From: Streptomyces rubellomurinus
GTDB taxonomy: Bacteria > Actinomycetota > Actinomycetes > Streptomycetales > Streptomycetaceae
Length of the DNA: 64,000 bases
Direction: 5' to 3'
Assembly (NCBI RefSeq): GCF_000961885.1
Contig: NZ_JZKH01000034.1
Location: 16,201 to 80,200 of the forward strand
The notes under the pieces are model-generated. The model worked only from the letters and a program-made list of their open reading frames with translations. It was not told the origin of the DNA and searched no databases. Position numbers and translations under genes: made by a program. This document shows, one piece after another, positions 42,442 through 51,784 of this stretch (positions within the stretch are counted from its first letter, which is position 1; every line of letters starts with the position of its first letter).

Positions 42442-44169
42442 TCAGTGCAGCGCGTCCTTGCGCAGGAAGTGCTTCAGCCTCTGCCACGTCCAGGTGTTGA
42501 CCACGTCCTCGGCGGTCAGCCAGCCGCGCTGCGCCGTGCCGATCCCGTAGCGCGGGTAGGCGAGTTGGCCGGTGGCGTGGGCGTCGCTGTCGATGGTGAA
42601 GCGGACGCCGTGCCGCTTCGCCCGCAGGACGTCCTCGTCGCGCAGGTCGAGCCGCTGCGGGGAGCTGTTGACCTCGATCGCGGTGCCGGTGCGGGCGGCG
42701 GCCGCGAACACCGCGTCCAGATCGACGTCGATCGGCCCGCGCCGGCCGATCCGGCGGGTGGTGAGGTGGCCGATGACGTGCACGTACGGGTTCTCGCAGG
42801 CGCGGATCAGGCGGCGGGTCTGCGCGGCGCGGTCGAGGTTGAAGTGCGAGTGCACCGAGGCCACGCAGACGTCGAAGCCGGCCAGGAACTCGGGCGGCCA
42901 GTCCACGCCGCCGTCCGGGCCGATGTTCAGCTCGGTGCCGTGCAGCAGGCGCAACTTCTTGTGCCGACCGGCCAGTTCGCGCAGCTGCTCGCGCTGGGCG
43001 AGCATCTTCTCGTCGGTCATCCGCTGCATCACCAGGTCCGGCGCGTGGTCGGTGACGGCGTAGTAGGAGTAGCCGCGGGCGGCCGCGGTGTCGACCATCT
43101 CGGTGAGGGTGGCCAGGCCGTCGGTCAGGTCGGTGTGCGTGTGCAGGTCGCCGCGCAGGTCCGACTCCTGGACCAGCACCGGGAGTTCGTCGTTCAGCGC
43201 GGCCTCGATCTCGCCCCGGTCCTCGCGCAGCGTCGGCGGGATCCACGGCAGGCCGAGCGCCGCGTACACCTCGTCCTCGGTCGCCGACACCACCTTGGCG
43301 CCGCCGTCCACCTCGAACAGCCCGTACTCGGACAGCTTCAGCCCGGCCCGGACGGCCATCGTGCGCAGCTTGATGTTGTGCGCCTTCGACCCCGTGAAGT
43401 AGACCAGCGCCGCGCCCCAGTCCTCCTCCGGGACCACCCGCAGGTCCACCTGCACGCCCTGGTCGGTGCGGATCGACGTCTTCGTCGGGCCGCTCCCGAT
43501 CACCTCGGCCACGTACGGGAGTTCGGTGAGCGCGGCCATCAGCGGCGCGGAGTCCTCGGCGGTCGCCAGCACGTCGACGTCGCCCACCGTCTCGCGCATC
43601 CGGCGCAGCGAACCCGCGTACGCGCACCGGGTGCAGCCCGGGACGGCCGACAACGCGGCGACCAGCTGCTCGGCCAGCTCGGTCGCGGCGTCCAGCAGCG
43701 TGCGGCCGCCGGACTGCCGCAGCAGCTCGATGCCGTGCAGGATCTTCTCGCCGCTGCGCTCGCCGAAGCCGGCCAGGCCGGACAGCTTGTCGGCGCGGAT
43801 CGCCTCGGCGAGCTCGTCGACGGAGGAGATCCCGAGGTCCCGGTGCAGGGCGAGGGCGCGCTTCGGGCCGACACCGGGGACGGCCGTCATCTCCCGCACA
43901 CCGGACGGGATCTTCGCGCGCAGCTCCTCCAGCGCGGGGATGCGGCCGGTGGCGAGGAACTCGGCGACCTTCTCGGCGGTGGACTTCCCGACGCCGGGGA
44001 TCTGCTGGAGGCCCTTGGCGTCGAGGCCCGCGACGTCCTCCGGGTACTCGCCGACCGCCCGGGCCGCCTTCTCGTAGGCGCGGGCCCGGAAGGCGTCCCC
44101 GCCGGTGATGTTGATCAGGTCGGCGTACTCCTGGAGCAGTTCCCTGACCTGGTCGTTGAGCCGGGGCAT
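42442..44169 (-). CDS. polX: DNA polymerase X family with PHP exonuclease domain
   Basis: A 575-residue repair polymerase. Residues 1-130 hold two helix-hairpin-helix units (Q-I-P-G-V-G-K and V-P-G-V-G-P-K). The nucleotidyltransferase palm follows with G-S-L-R-R and G-D-V-D-V-L near 200, whose acidic pair binds metal. From about 330 comes the PHP domain with G-D-L-H-T-H-T-D and later H-S-H and D-S-D-A-H motifs. It fills short gaps and removes 3' ends in base excision and end joining. ATG 44169. Monocistronic. Confidence 0.94.
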   Translation of the reverse strand: MPRLNDQVRELLQEYADLINITGGDAFRARAYEKAARAVGEYPEDVAGLDAKGLQQIPGVGKSTAEKVAEFLATGRIPALEELRAKIPSGVREMTAVPGVGPKRALALHRDLGISSVDELAEAIRADKLSGLAGFGERSGEKILHGIELLRQSGGRTLLDAATELAEQLVAALSAVPGCTRCAYAGSLRRMRETVGDVDVLATAEDSAPLMAALTELPYVAEVIGSGPTKTSIRTDQGVQVDLRVVPEEDWGAALVYFTGSKAHNIKLRTMAVRAGLKLSEYGLFEVDGGAKVVSATEDEVYAALGLPWIPPTLREDRGEIEAALNDELPVLVQESDLRGDLHTHTDLTDGLATLTEMVDTAAARGYSYYAVTDHAPDLVMQRMTDEKMLAQREQLRELAGRHKKLRLLHGTELNIGPDGGVDWPPEFLAGFDVCVASVHSHFNLDRAAQTRRLIRACENPYVHVIGHLTTRRIGRRGPIDVDLDAVFAAAARTGTAIEVNSSPQRLDLRDEDVLRAKRHGVRFTIDSDAHATGQLAYPRYGIGTAQRGWLTAEDVVNTWTWQRLKHFLRKDALH

Positions 44170-44552
44170 GAGGTCAGCTTAGGGGCGGGGGACGGCCCTC
44201 GCCTGTGGGTCGGGGCGGGGGCGGTGGCCCCTCGTGCGGTGGTTCCGGGCTGCCCCGGCCCGCTGTCCCGGCCCGCTGCCCCGTCCTGCGGTCGTCCGGG
44301 ATCGGGCCCGGCGGCGGCCGCGTACCCGCCGGTCGGGGGGTGTCCGACCGGCCGAGCGGCGGGGGTGGTGCGGAGACGGCGACCGGGAGCCGGATTGTCA
44401 CCCGGGCGGGGGAGGCGCAGGCTGGCGGGAGGGCCGGAGCAGCGGCGCGGCGCGGTCGGTCGCGGTGGGCTGCGGTGGCTGCGGTCGGGCGAGACGGCCG
44501 GGTGGCGGCCGGGTGACGGCCGGTGGTGAGGCACGAGGGGCAGGGCAGGACG
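44170..44552. other. Gene-free gap between polX and the HATPase-like gene
   Basis: About 380 GC-rich bases between divergent genes. Open frames here have no family resemblance. The polX promoter and the promoter of the next gene should be here, but no clear -10/-35 pair was found. Confidence 0.4.
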
Positions 44553-45272
44553 ATGGCACGCGGGAAGCTCTGGGGCTACGTGGCGTCGGGGGCCCGGGTA
44601 CTCGGCGCGCTCGGCGGCGGGATCGGCGGCGCGCTCGGTGGGACGCTCGGTGGGACGGGCGGCGCCGGCGGCGGCCGGGCGGGTGAGCCGGACGACGGCG
44701 CGGCGGCGGTCGAGGGCCTCGGGCTGGTGCGGCCGGGGGCGGTGGCCGGGCCGCGGGCGCTGTCCCGGCCGGAACTGGAGCGGCTGCGCTGGACCGGTCG
44801 GCAGGCCGGCTGCGGGCCGCTGTCCCGGCACGTCCAGGTGGCCGACGTGCTGCGCCGGGTGGTGCGCGGCGGCGGCCGGTCGGCGAACGTGACGGTGCGG
44901 GTGGCGCCCGGGCTGCCGGTGGTGGCCGGGGACGCCCGGCGGCTGGAGGCCGCGGTCGCCGGGCTGGTCGACCACGCGATCCGGCGCAGCCCGCTGGGCG
45001 CCCGGGTGTCCGTCCGGGCCGAAGCGGCGGGCGGGCCGGGCTCCGGGGCGGCGGCGTGGGACCGGGGCCGGGTGGAGGTCCGGATCTCGGACCGGGGCTG
45101 GTACGAGCCGCCGGAGGCGCGGGAGTGGCTGCTCGCCCGGGTGCGGCCGGGCGGGCCGGTGGGGCCGGCGCTGCACAGCCTGGTGCTGGCGGCCGGCGGA
45201 TGGATCGCGGTGGAGCCGACGCCGGGCGGCGGGCTGACGGTGGTGCTGCTGCTGGCCGTCGCGCAGGAGTGA
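44553..45272 (+). CDS. Degenerate histidine-kinase-like ATPase domain protein
   Basis: A 239-residue protein. After a Gly/Ala-rich stretch, residues 80-239 resemble the end of a sensor kinase: H-V-Q-V-A-D-V-L-R-R-V-V (like the segment before the ATPase), R-L-E-A-A-V-A-G-L-V-D-H-A-I (N-box position), I-S-D-R-G-W (G1-like) and G-P-A-L-H-S-L-V-L-A-A-G-G-W-I (G2-like). The N-box Asn is replaced by Asp/His and G1 lacks its second Gly, so ATP binding is doubtful. No HAMP, sensor or phosphoacceptor histidine is seen. Start ATG 44553 with CAGGACG. Confidence 0.65.
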   Translation: MARGKLWGYVASGARVLGALGGGIGGALGGTLGGTGGAGGGRAGEPDDGAAAVEGLGLVRPGAVAGPRALSRPELERLRWTGRQAGCGPLSRHVQVADVLRRVVRGGGRSANVTVRVAPGLPVVAGDARRLEAAVAGLVDHAIRRSPLGARVSVRAEAAGGPGSGAAAWDRGRVEVRISDRGWYEPPEAREWLLARVRPGGPVGPALHSLVLAAGGWIAVEPTPGGGLTVVLLLAVAQE

Positions 45273-45293
45273 CGCCGGGGCGCGTCTCTTCTT

Positions 45294-45350
45294 CGTTTCG
45301 CGCGGGCCGATGCGTTTCGCGCCTGCCGATTCGTCTCGCGCGTGCCGACC
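45294..45350. repeat. Three 19-bp tandem repeats upstream of the ArsR-type gene
   Basis: Units 45294-45312, 45313-45331 and 45332-45350 share CGTYTCGCGC at the start and GCCGA near the end. They lie 26 bases or more upstream of the -35 box. Confidence 0.75.
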
Positions 45351-45357
45351 GCACGAA

Positions 45358-45405
45358 GTTTTTCGCAAAAAACCCTTTGCAAAGAACTCTGTGCGGTCCT
45401 ACGCT
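45358..45405 (+). promoter_or_regulatory. Leaderless promoter with twin operators of the ArsR-type gene
   Basis: TTGCAA (45377-45382) and TACGCT (45400-45405) are 17 bases apart, and ATG 45412 is at the expected start of transcription. Two AT-rich palindromic sites overlap it: TTTTT-CGC-AAAAA (45359-45371) and CTTTGCAAAG (45375-45384). Both fit a winged-helix dimer and suggest autorepression. Confidence 0.65.
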
Positions 45406-45411
45406 CCTGCC

Positions 45412-46074
45412 ATGACCGAAGACCAGGGTTGGAAGCACAGCGACGATCCGCACGTCGTCCTCACCGCCAAGGGCATGAAGGCGATGGCGCACCCCGTGCG
45501 CATGCAGCTGGTCGGCCTGCTGCGCAAGCACGGGCCGTCCACCGCGACCAGGCTCGCCGAGCAGCTGGGGCTCAACTCCGGAGCCACCAGCTACCACCTG
45601 CGCCAGCTCGCCGCCGCGGGCTTCGTGGAGGAGGACGCGGAGCGGGGCAACGCCCGTGAGCGCTGGTGGCGTTCGGTCCGCATGATGACCGTCTGGACGG
45701 GCGACGACCTGGCGGACGAGGAGACCGAGACGGCGGTCGGCTTCCTGCGCTCCGTCCTGGCCGCGCACACCCTGACCGGCCAGCGCACGCTCGACGCCTT
45801 CGAGACCATGCCCCGGGAGTGGCGCAAGGCCGTGGACTTCAACGACCTGGTGCTGCGCCTCACGCCGGCGGAGGCGGAGCAGCTGGGGGCGGAGCTGTCC
45901 GCGGTGATCAAGCGCTACCGCCGGGAGGGGGCGGAGGGGCCGGTCCCGGCGGGCGCCGAGCAGGTCTCCGTCATCGTGCACGTGTTCCCCGATCCGGCTG
46001 TCGGCGACGCCGACGACGCCGCCGACGCCGACCCGACCACCGACACCGACGCCGACACCGAGGGGGACCGATGA
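45412..46074 (+). CDS. ArsR-type winged-helix regulator
   Basis: A 220-residue regulator. Its helix-turn-helix at about 25-90 shows A-M-A-H-P-V-R-M-Q-L-V-G-L-L, T-R-L-A-E-Q-L-G and S-G-A-T-S-Y-H-L-R-Q-L. The longer C-terminal half is shared by ArsR-like (HTH_20) regulators of MFS exporters; the tail is an Asp/Thr-rich repeat. No metal-binding cysteines are visible. The stop overlaps the ATG of the MFS gene (ATGA at 46071), so regulator and carrier are coupled. Confidence 0.88.
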   Translation: MTEDQGWKHSDDPHVVLTAKGMKAMAHPVRMQLVGLLRKHGPSTATRLAEQLGLNSGATSYHLRQLAAAGFVEEDAERGNARERWWRSVRMMTVWTGDDLADEETETAVGFLRSVLAAHTLTGQRTLDAFETMPREWRKAVDFNDLVLRLTPAEAEQLGAELSAVIKRYRREGAEGPVPAGAEQVSVIVHVFPDPAVGDADDAADADPTTDTDADTEGDR

Positions 46075-47441
46075 CCGGCACCACCGCAGTACCCGCCGAC
46101 CGGGCGGGGCGAAGCCTCCGGCCGCTGGTCGGCGTGCTGGCCGCCACGGCCGTCTCCCTGACCGGGACGCGGGTCTCGGCGATCGCCCTGCCCTGGTTCG
46201 TCCTGGCCACCACCGGCAGCGCGACCATGACCGGCCTGGTCGCCTTCGCGGAGATGACGCCGTACGTGCTGGTCAAGGCGTTAACCGGGCCGCTGGTCGA
46301 CCGCCTCGGGCCGCGCGTGGTGTCCTGGACGACCGACGCGGTGAGCGCCGTCGCGGCCGGGCTGGTCCCGCTGCTGCACGCCCAGGGGCTGCTGCCGTTC
46401 TGGCTGCTGCTGGCGATGGTCGCGGTGATCGGGGCGATGCGCGGCCCGGGGGACTTGGCGAAGTCCGTCATGGTCCCGGAGGCCGCCGACTACGCGCGGG
46501 TCCCGCTCGAACGGGCCACCGGGCTGTCCGGTGTCACCGAACGGTTGGCCTCCACGATCGGCCCGGCGGTCGGCGGCGGCCTGGTCGCGCTGGTGGGCCC
46601 GCTGTCCGGCCTGGCGCTCAACGCGGCCACCTTCGCGCTGGGTTCGCTGATCATCGCCTTCGCCCTGCCACGCGGCATGGGGCGCACGGCCGTTCCGACC
46701 GCGCCCGGGGAGGGCGAGCCCGACTCCGGCGGCGAGCAGGGCGGTTACTGGCGGATGCTCGGCGCGGGCTTCGGCTTCCTGCGGGCCGAGCCGTTGCTGC
46801 TCACGGTGATCGTGATGGTCGGCATCACCAATCTGCTCGACGCCGGGTTCTCGACGGTGCTCGTGCCGGTGTGGGCCCGGGAGTCCGGGAACGGCCCGGG
46901 CGCCATCGGCCTGATCGGCAGCGCGATGGGTGTCGCGGCCGTCGTCGGCAGCCTGATAGCGGCCGCCGTGGCGCACCGGCTGCCCCGCCGGACGGTGTTC
47001 CTGGTCGGCTTCCTGGTGGCCGGAGCGCCGCGCTTCCTGGTGCTCGCCTCGGGCGCGCCGATGGGGGTGGTGCTGACGGTCTTCGCGATCGGTGGCTTCG
47101 GCTCCGGCTTCCTCAACCCGATCCTCGGCGCGGTGCTCTTCGAGCGGGTGCCCCGCCACCTGCTGGGCCGGGTCCACGCCCTCAGCGACTCGCTGGCCTG
47201 GGCGGGCATCCCGCTCGGCGGGCTGGTCGCCGGTGCGGTCGTCGCCATGACCGGGCTGATACCCGCCCTGGTCGCGGGCGGCGCGGCCTACTTCGTCACC
47301 ACCACTGTGGCCGGGCTGCGGCGGGAGTGGCGGGAGATGGACGGACAGCGGGGCGGCAAGGGCACCGTCGCGGAGTCCGATGCGGAGCCGGTGGCTGCGG
47401 CGCAGGGGGCGGCGGTCCCGGCGGTTCCGGCGGGCTCGTGA
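46071..47441 (+). CDS. MFS exporter with a TTA codon, coupled to the ArsR-type regulator
   Basis: A 456-residue carrier of the macrolide-efflux (MFS_3) type with twelve spans: T-G-T-R-V-S-A-I-A-L-P-W in span 1, the P-L-V-D-R-L-G-P-R loop, and the E-R-V-P-R-H-L-L-G-R-V-H-A-L signature in the second half. It is probably a drug exporter controlled by the upstream regulator. A TTA leucine codon at 46281-46283 makes it a candidate bldA target, which would restrict it to late growth. The C-terminal 35 residues are low-complexity. ATG overlaps the previous stop. Confidence 0.87.
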   Translation: MTGTTAVPADRAGRSLRPLVGVLAATAVSLTGTRVSAIALPWFVLATTGSATMTGLVAFAEMTPYVLVKALTGPLVDRLGPRVVSWTTDAVSAVAAGLVPLLHAQGLLPFWLLLAMVAVIGAMRGPGDLAKSVMVPEAADYARVPLERATGLSGVTERLASTIGPAVGGGLVALVGPLSGLALNAATFALGSLIIAFALPRGMGRTAVPTAPGEGEPDSGGEQGGYWRMLGAGFGFLRAEPLLLTVIVMVGITNLLDAGFSTVLVPVWARESGNGPGAIGLIGSAMGVAAVVGSLIAAAVAHRLPRRTVFLVGFLVAGAPRFLVLASGAPMGVVLTVFAIGGFGSGFLNPILGAVLFERVPRHLLGRVHALSDSLAWAGIPLGGLVAGAVVAMTGLIPALVAGGAAYFVTTTVAGLRREWREMDGQRGGKGTVAESDAEPVAAAQGAAVPAVPAGS

Positions 47442-47446
47442 CCGAG

Positions 47447-48130
47447 TCAGCGGACGTCGGGCGCCGGCCGGGGCGCGGGCGCGAGCCCGGCCCAGCGCAG
47501 GAGCAGCAGGCTGGCGGCGGCCGCGAGGGCGCACCAGGTGGAGATGAAGGCGAGGTGCCAGAGCAGGGCGCACAGGACGGCGCCGACCCCGGTGAGCAGG
47601 CCGAGGAGGCGGAGCGAGCGGTCACCGCTGAACAGGAAGGAGCCGACGGTGGCGAGGAGATAGCCGGCGAGCAGGACGGTCGGGTGCGGGACGCCGATGC
47701 CGTAGCCGAGGGTGCGGCCGTGCACGGTGGCCGTCACCGGGTGGGCGGCGACGGCCACCGCGAGCGGAACGGCGACTGCCGCGCCGAGCAGGGTCAGTGC
47801 GGCCAGCGCCCGGCGGTGGCCCGGGCCGGCCGGATGCCCGGGCTCGGTGGCCGCGCACCACACCCCGGCGGGCACGAGTACGGGCAGCAGGGGCAGGGCG
47901 ATCACCGCCCAGGCCGTCCGGGCCGCCTGGGTGAGGGCGCCGGGCGCCTCGCCGTCCGCACCGAGCCAGACCAGCGCCTCGATCAGCTGGTGCGCGCCCA
48001 GGACCAGCGGGAGCGCGGCGAGCGGCAGACGCTGCGGCCGACCGGCCCGGCGGGCGCGGACCAGGCACAGCACGCCGAGGCCCGCGACCACCCCGCCGGC
48101 CACGGCATCCGCCTGCGCGCTCCAGCACAT
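47447..48130 (-). CDS. DUF6629 family membrane protein
   Basis: A 227-residue protein with about seven membrane spans, starting M-C-W-S-A-Q-A-D and carrying L-V-L-G-A-H-Q-L-I-E-A-L-V-W, both typical of this streptomycete family. Function unknown. Late on it has a conserved W-H-L-A-F-I-S-T-W-C segment. It follows the DMT gene by eight bases, so they are probably one transcript. Confidence 0.8.
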   Translation of the reverse strand: MCWSAQADAVAGGVVAGLGVLCLVRARRAGRPQRLPLAALPLVLGAHQLIEALVWLGADGEAPGALTQAARTAWAVIALPLLPVLVPAGVWCAATEPGHPAGPGHRRALAALTLLGAAVAVPLAVAVAAHPVTATVHGRTLGYGIGVPHPTVLLAGYLLATVGSFLFSGDRSLRLLGLLTGVGAVLCALLWHLAFISTWCALAAAASLLLLRWAGLAPAPRPAPDVR

Positions 48131-48138
48131 CGGGCCGG

Positions 48139-49164
<1,026 letters not shown>

Positions 49165-49431
49165 GGTGGGACCGCCAGGTTGTCGCTGCCGGCGCCGCGC
49201 CCGTGGGTCCGCGCCGGGGTCGGTCGGCGGTCGCGGCGCGCCTCCGTCAGCGTACCGCCGGGGCGTCGGCCGGGCCGCGCGAACGGCTGACCGCGGGGCC
49301 CGTAGCGGCGGGCGCGGCCGCGCTTGCCGCTACGGGCGGGGCGGGCGCACGCTGGTGTGAGCGGCCGCCACGGGCCACCGCCCGTGCCGGCCCCGACAGC
49401 CGCGACGGGGGCCGGCGCCAGGAGGTATGGC

Positions 49432-49695
49432 ATGCACAACCAATGGGAAGTGGAGCTGAGTTTCGAGGAGGACGGCGTGCACACGGCGTGCGACGCCCGA
49501 CTCACCGGAGCTCGGGCGCCCGGCCTGAGCGCACACGGGGAGTCCGTGAAGAGCGCCGACGACCGCCCGCTCGCGAGGATCGGCGAGGAGGTCGCGGCCT
49601 CCCGCGCCCTGGAGGAGCTGTCCCGCAAGCTGCGGGCCCAGGCCACCGGGGAGATCGACGACGAAGGGCACCGCCCGGGCTACCTGATCTACTGA
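49432..49695 (+). CDS. DUF1876 domain protein
   Basis: An 87-residue protein of a small actinobacterial family whose structure resembles a double-stranded-RNA-binding fold. W-E-V-E-L-S-F-E-E-D-G at the start and A-S-R-A-L-E-E-L-S-R-K-L near 60 are characteristic. Function unknown. ATG 49432 has a perfect AGGAGGT five bases upstream, implying strong translation. Confidence 0.88.
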   Translation: MHNQWEVELSFEEDGVHTACDARLTGARAPGLSAHGESVKSADDRPLARIGEEVAASRALEELSRKLRAQATGEIDDEGHRPGYLIY

Positions 49696-49849
49696 ACGGC
49701 CGCGCGGACGCGCCGCCACCCGCCGCCGGTCAGCTCCAGGGGTTGGCCGGCCGGTCGTTGACGGTCGGCCGGAGCCGGGTGTCGGCCGGGAGGCCGGGTG
49801 CCGGCCGGACGGCGGCCGAGCGCACCGCCGCCTCCCACCCCGGGACCTC

Positions 49850-50143
49850 CTACGGCCGCGTCTCCGTCAGGTGGGCGAGGCGGTACCCGGCGTCCACCGC
49901 GTCGAGGAGGCCGCGTTCGGCGTCGGCGCGGGCCGCGGTCGGGGTGGCACCCCGCCAGCCCTCGGCCGCGAGGGCGCGGGGAGTCAGCTCGCCGGCGACG
50001 AGGCGCCCGGCGAGGCGGCGGAGCGCGGGCGAGTCCAGGCCCGCCGCGAGCAGCCCGGCTGCCGCCATCGGCGGCTCCTCGGAGGGGACGAGCCCGGTGA
50101 CGTACTGCCAGGTGAGCGTGTGCAGCCGGTCCGTGCCCGGCAT
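49850..50143 (-). CDS. Small conserved hypothetical protein, 97 aa
   Basis: The segment L-T-W-Q-Y-V-T-G followed by P-M-A-A-A-G-L-L-A-A-G-L-D-S-P-A-L-R-R-L-A-G resembles a streptomycete family that I know only as hypothetical. Predicted mainly helical, no signal peptide. ATG 50143; no strong ribosome-binding site is evident. Confidence 0.6.
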   Translation of the reverse strand: MPGTDRLHTLTWQYVTGLVPSEEPPMAAAGLLAAGLDSPALRRLAGRLVAGELTPRALAAEGWRGATPTAARADAERGLLDAVDAGYRLAHLTETRP

Positions 50144-50160
50144 GGTGCCGTAGGCCGGCG

Positions 50161-50196
50161 CGGGCCCGCCCGGGGTCTTCGGGCCGGGCGGGCCCG
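50161..50196. terminator. Terminator of the 50229-50999 gene
   Basis: A 13-bp perfect stem (50161-50173 with 50184-50196), ten-base loop, 33 bases past the minus-strand stop codon. Confidence 0.7.
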
Positions 50197-50228
50197 GGCG
50201 GACCCGGGCGGAAGGTGTCGGACAAGCC

Positions 50229-50999
50229 CTAGCTGCGCCACCAGGGCGGGCGGATGACGTCGTCGGCTTCGACGGCGCAGTTGGTGCCGCTGACCACCTC
50301 GCGGGCGGCGAGGTCCCAGCCGACCACGCCCGGGGCGGAGCGGTCGAGTTCGACGACGCGGGCGCGCTGCGGCCCGGTGCCGGTGTTGACGTCGCAGCTC
50401 AGGACGCTCGTCCAGGAGCGGCCGTTCAGCGCGGCCGAGACGGCGAGGGCGGGCAGGACGACCAGGGCGAGCAGCAGGGCGGCGACGCGGACGGCCTCGG
50501 CCGCCCGGGGACGGAACGAGGTGGCGGGGCGGCCGGTGCGGTGACCGGTGTCGGCGGAGCGGGCGCCCGTCCGGTACTCGGCGACGACGCCGAGCCGCAG
50601 CAGGTAGCCGAGCGCGCCCGAAGCCACGCCCCACCACAGGCCGTTGAAGGCTCCGACCACCACTCCGGCCGCGAGCGGGACGATCGACGCGGCGGCCGCC
50701 GTCGTGATCAGGGCGCGCTCCCGGTGGCGGGCGGCGCCCCCGTGGGCGGCCCGGTAGGCGTAGGTGAGGTGGCAGGCCACGGCCGCCAGGACGGCGGCGA
50801 GCACCGGTTCGGCGAGGAACATGCCGATGACGACGTCGACCCAGTTGGCCGGCCCCATGGCCGACAGGGCGTCCCGCGCGGCGTCGCCCCCGCCGAGCGT
50901 CCAGGCGAGCTTGAGGACCGGGATCGCGAACAGTACGGCCGGGGCCATCACGTGCTCGGCGCTGGCCCGCGCCCCGCCCCTCGCCTTGGCTCCGCTCAT
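50229..50999 (-). CDS. Integral membrane protein of unknown function
   Basis: A 256-residue protein with about five membrane spans between residues 18 and 185, then an extracytoplasmic domain of about 65 residues with two cysteines (V-L-S-C-D-V and T-N-C-A-V) that could be disulfide-linked. I do not recognise the family. ATG 50999; ends before a terminator; single-gene transcript. Confidence 0.65.
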   Translation of the reverse strand: MSGAKARGGARASAEHVMAPAVLFAIPVLKLAWTLGGGDAARDALSAMGPANWVDVVIGMFLAEPVLAAVLAAVACHLTYAYRAAHGGAARHRERALITTAAAASIVPLAAGVVVGAFNGLWWGVASGALGYLLRLGVVAEYRTGARSADTGHRTGRPATSFRPRAAEAVRVAALLLALVVLPALAVSAALNGRSWTSVLSCDVNTGTGPQRARVVELDRSAPGVVGWDLAAREVVSGTNCAVEADDVIRPPWWRS

Positions 51000-51065
51000 C
51001 CGGCCAGGCTACGGCTCCTGCCCCGCCCCGCCGGGACGCCACCGGCGCGGCAGACGGGCGGTTCG

Positions 51066-51632
51066 TCAGCTCTCCCGGCCGGGCTGCCCCAGCACGCCGA
51101 GGCAGTGCGCCCAGGCCGGTTCGGACAGCAGCGGCCGCCACCGGGTGAAGAGGTCGAGGAGGTCGGCGCCGTAGCGGGCGCGGGCCTCCGGGCTGACCGC
51201 GGCGATGTCCAGTTCGTTGGCGGCGGTGAGTTCGGCGAAGTCGCGACGGGCCCCGAGGTCCGGAAACACCGGGGCGCCGGTGAACCGGTCGACGAACGTG
51301 CCCCGCTCGTCGGCCAGTTCGCGGTAGGAGGATGCCCGGTCGCAGGAGGCGTAGAAGTGGACGAGCGCTTCGGCCTCGGCGCCGATCGCCTCGACCAGTT
51401 CCGCCCGGCGTCCGAGGTCCAGCAGCGCGACCGGGAACCCGTCGGTCCCGTAGAACGCGTGGCACAGCCCGGCCGACACCAGCGCCGGGCGGGCGCCCCA
51501 GGAGGCGAGCAGCTCGCCGACGCGCCGCAGGTGGGCCAGCAGCGTTCCGCCGGGGTGTTCGATCGTCTCGGCTCCGGCCGCCCGCAGGATCGTCAGGGCC
51601 TTCGCGGTCATCTCTTCGTCCACCCGCTCCAT
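51066..51632 (-). CDS. DUF6817 (HD-like) domain protein
   Basis: A 188-residue protein with H-P-G-G-T-L-L-A-H-L near 25-35 and G-L-C-H-A-F-Y-G-T near 55-63, the HD-domain-like histidines of the DUF6817 family, plus the late A-N-E-L-D segment. A phosphohydrolase-like role is possible but unproven. ATG 51632 (the domain begins a few residues later); monocistronic and divergent from the serine hydrolase gene. Confidence 0.78.
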   Translation of the reverse strand: MERVDEEMTAKALTILRAAGAETIEHPGGTLLAHLRRVGELLASWGARPALVSAGLCHAFYGTDGFPVALLDLGRRAELVEAIGAEAEALVHFYASCDRASSYRELADERGTFVDRFTGAPVFPDLGARRDFAELTAANELDIAAVSPEARARYGADLLDLFTRWRPLLSEPAWAHCLGVLGQPGRES

Positions 51633-51704
51633 GATCGTCGCCCGATCGGCGATCGACCACGTTCGTGCGGCGGAAGGCGGCTGTGAGCCGGATCACGGTT
51701 GAGG

Positions 51705-51719
51705 TTGACCTCGGGTCAG
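51705..51719 (+). promoter_or_regulatory. Candidate MerR-type dyad upstream of the serine hydrolase gene
   Basis: TTGACC (51705-51710) and GGTCAG (51714-51719) form a dyad pairing at five of six positions around TCG, next to a TTGAGG. MerR sites commonly contain such GACC/GGTC arms between the promoter boxes. A matching -10 is not obvious. Confidence 0.35.
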
Positions 51720-51784
51720 GGTGGAGGCTCCTCGCAACGGCGCGACGCCGACCAGGGCGCGGGCCATCGATGTGAGGAGACAGC

